From positions 124,001 to 188,000 of the forward strand of contig CAZWLY010000002.1 of the NCBI GenBank assembly GCA_964634465.1: a stretch of DNA of 64,000 nt, written 5' to 3'. The DNA comes from CAZWLY01 sp964634465. GTDB taxonomy: Bacteria; Desulfobacterota; Desulfarculia; G963662305. This document shows positions 63,579 to 64,000 of the stretch, piece after piece; positions within the stretch are counted from its first letter, which is position 1; each line of letters starts with the position of its first letter. Under the pieces are notes generated by a model that saw nothing but the letters and a program-made list of their open reading frames with translations, did not search any database and had not been told where the DNA came from. The translations under genes were made by a program, and so were the position numbers.

Positions 63579-64000
63579 ATGACCGGTTTTTCAAAATCGT
63601 TGGCCCGCCTCGCCCCGGTGGTCGCCCTCTCGGTCTGGCCGGCTTCGGCCCTGGCCGCCGAGGCGGCCGACTACGACCTGACCGCGGCCGCCGTCAAGAT
63701 GATCGGCGTCCTGGCCATCATCCTGGCCGCCCTCATCGGCGGCGTGTGGCTGATGAAGCGTTACCTTCCCGGTGCGGCCAGGCGGGTGGGCGGCCTGTCT
63801 ACCGAGACCATCGAGCTGTTGGGCGCCTTCTCGTTGAGCCCCAAGCGCCAGTTGACCTTGATCAAGGTCGCCGGCCGGGTGCTGCTTCTGGGGGTGACCG
63901 ACCAGTCCATCAACCTCATAACCGAGATCGACGACCCCGAGGAATTGGCCCGCCTGGAGGAAGGCGATCGGGCGAGCCAGGTCAGCTTCGCCGGTCTCAT
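63579..64000 (+). CDS. fliO: Flagellar biosynthesis protein FliO (3' end outside window)
   Basis: The frame stays open from ATG 63579 (GTG 63576 just before) to the right edge, at least 140 residues. The N terminus looks like a signal peptide (LARLAPVVALSVWPASALAA), followed by one membrane helix (MIGVLAIILAALIGGVWLMK, about 45-64). The FliO domain then reads ETIELLGAFSLSPKRQLTLIKVAGRVLLLGVTDQSINLI (about 81-119). FliO helps build the FliPQR export gate, so fliP is expected next. Position after fliN supports the call. Confidence 0.88.
   Translation, partial: MTGFSKSLARLAPVVALSVWPASALAAEAADYDLTAAAVKMIGVLAIILAALIGGVWLMKRYLPGAARRVGGLSTETIELLGAFSLSPKRQLTLIKVAGRVLLLGVTDQSINLITEIDDPEELARLEEGDRASQVSFAGL

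Overview
The window is a GC-rich bacterial chromosome segment, dense with genes and lacking tRNA, rRNA, IS or phage genes. The content points to a free-living, motile, flagellated member of the deltaproteobacterial / Desulfobacterota lineage. Supporting features are sigma54-type flagellar promoters beside NtrC-family activators, a single-domain AICAR transformylase, a MotE-like protein after fliJ, CheC/CheX-type phosphatases, a Zn-ribbon threonine synthase and a DUF3795 protein. Species is not determined; this placement is an inference from gene content.

Layout. 1-8.4 kb (+): two GNAT acetyltransferases, an M18 aminopeptidase, birA, a membrane diguanylate cyclase, a degenerate tandem-repeat element, then hisS-aspS with a terminator. 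8.5-13.4 kb: a DUF3795 protein (-), a citramalate/homocitrate-synthase-like enzyme fused to a Cache sensor domain, the AICAR transformylase, a second copy of the repeat element and an MBL hydrolase. 13.5-18.1 kb (-): yebC-ruvC-ruvA-ruvB, a bifunctional-nuclease-domain gene and a hypothetical, with rlmE upstream. 18.2-25.4 kb (+): dprA-topA, a secreted protein, trmFO, a thioesterase and a YkgJ-type Cys-cluster protein. 25.5-30.7 kb: a frameshifted alkD-like gene, nfu, rlmH, thrC with a PaaI-like thioesterase, a HAD phosphatase and a CsgG-like lipoprotein.

From 31.1 kb to the right edge everything is on the + strand and serves motility. First comes a chemotaxis operon (cheX, cheA, cheR, cheD, HDOD, cheY, cheC/X-like, cheB, cheY, HEAT protein, sigma54 activator 1). 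Next is an AMIN-TPR protein, sigma54 activator 2, and flgB flgC fliE fliF fliG fliH fliI fliJ with a motE-like gene. A decayed sensor histidine kinase gene follows, then fliK flgD flgE, then motA, two motB paralogs, fliL fliM fliN and the start of fliO at the edge. Each of the three flagellar transcription units begins with a near-consensus -24/-12 sigma54 element (41122, 54575, 59234), and the two sigma54 activators are encoded beside the first of them. Both activators lack the phosphoacceptor Asp of their receiver domain (Ala in one, Glu in the other), and activator 1 also has GAFTNA in place of GAFTGA. This suggests control that does not depend on Asp phosphorylation.

Other points for a second look: ruvC seems to start at an AUC codon; the first MotB paralog lacks the proton-carrying Asp; the histidine kinase between the flagellar units has at least four inactivating lesions but keeps a good promoter; and a Cache sensor domain is fused to a soluble DRE-TIM enzyme.
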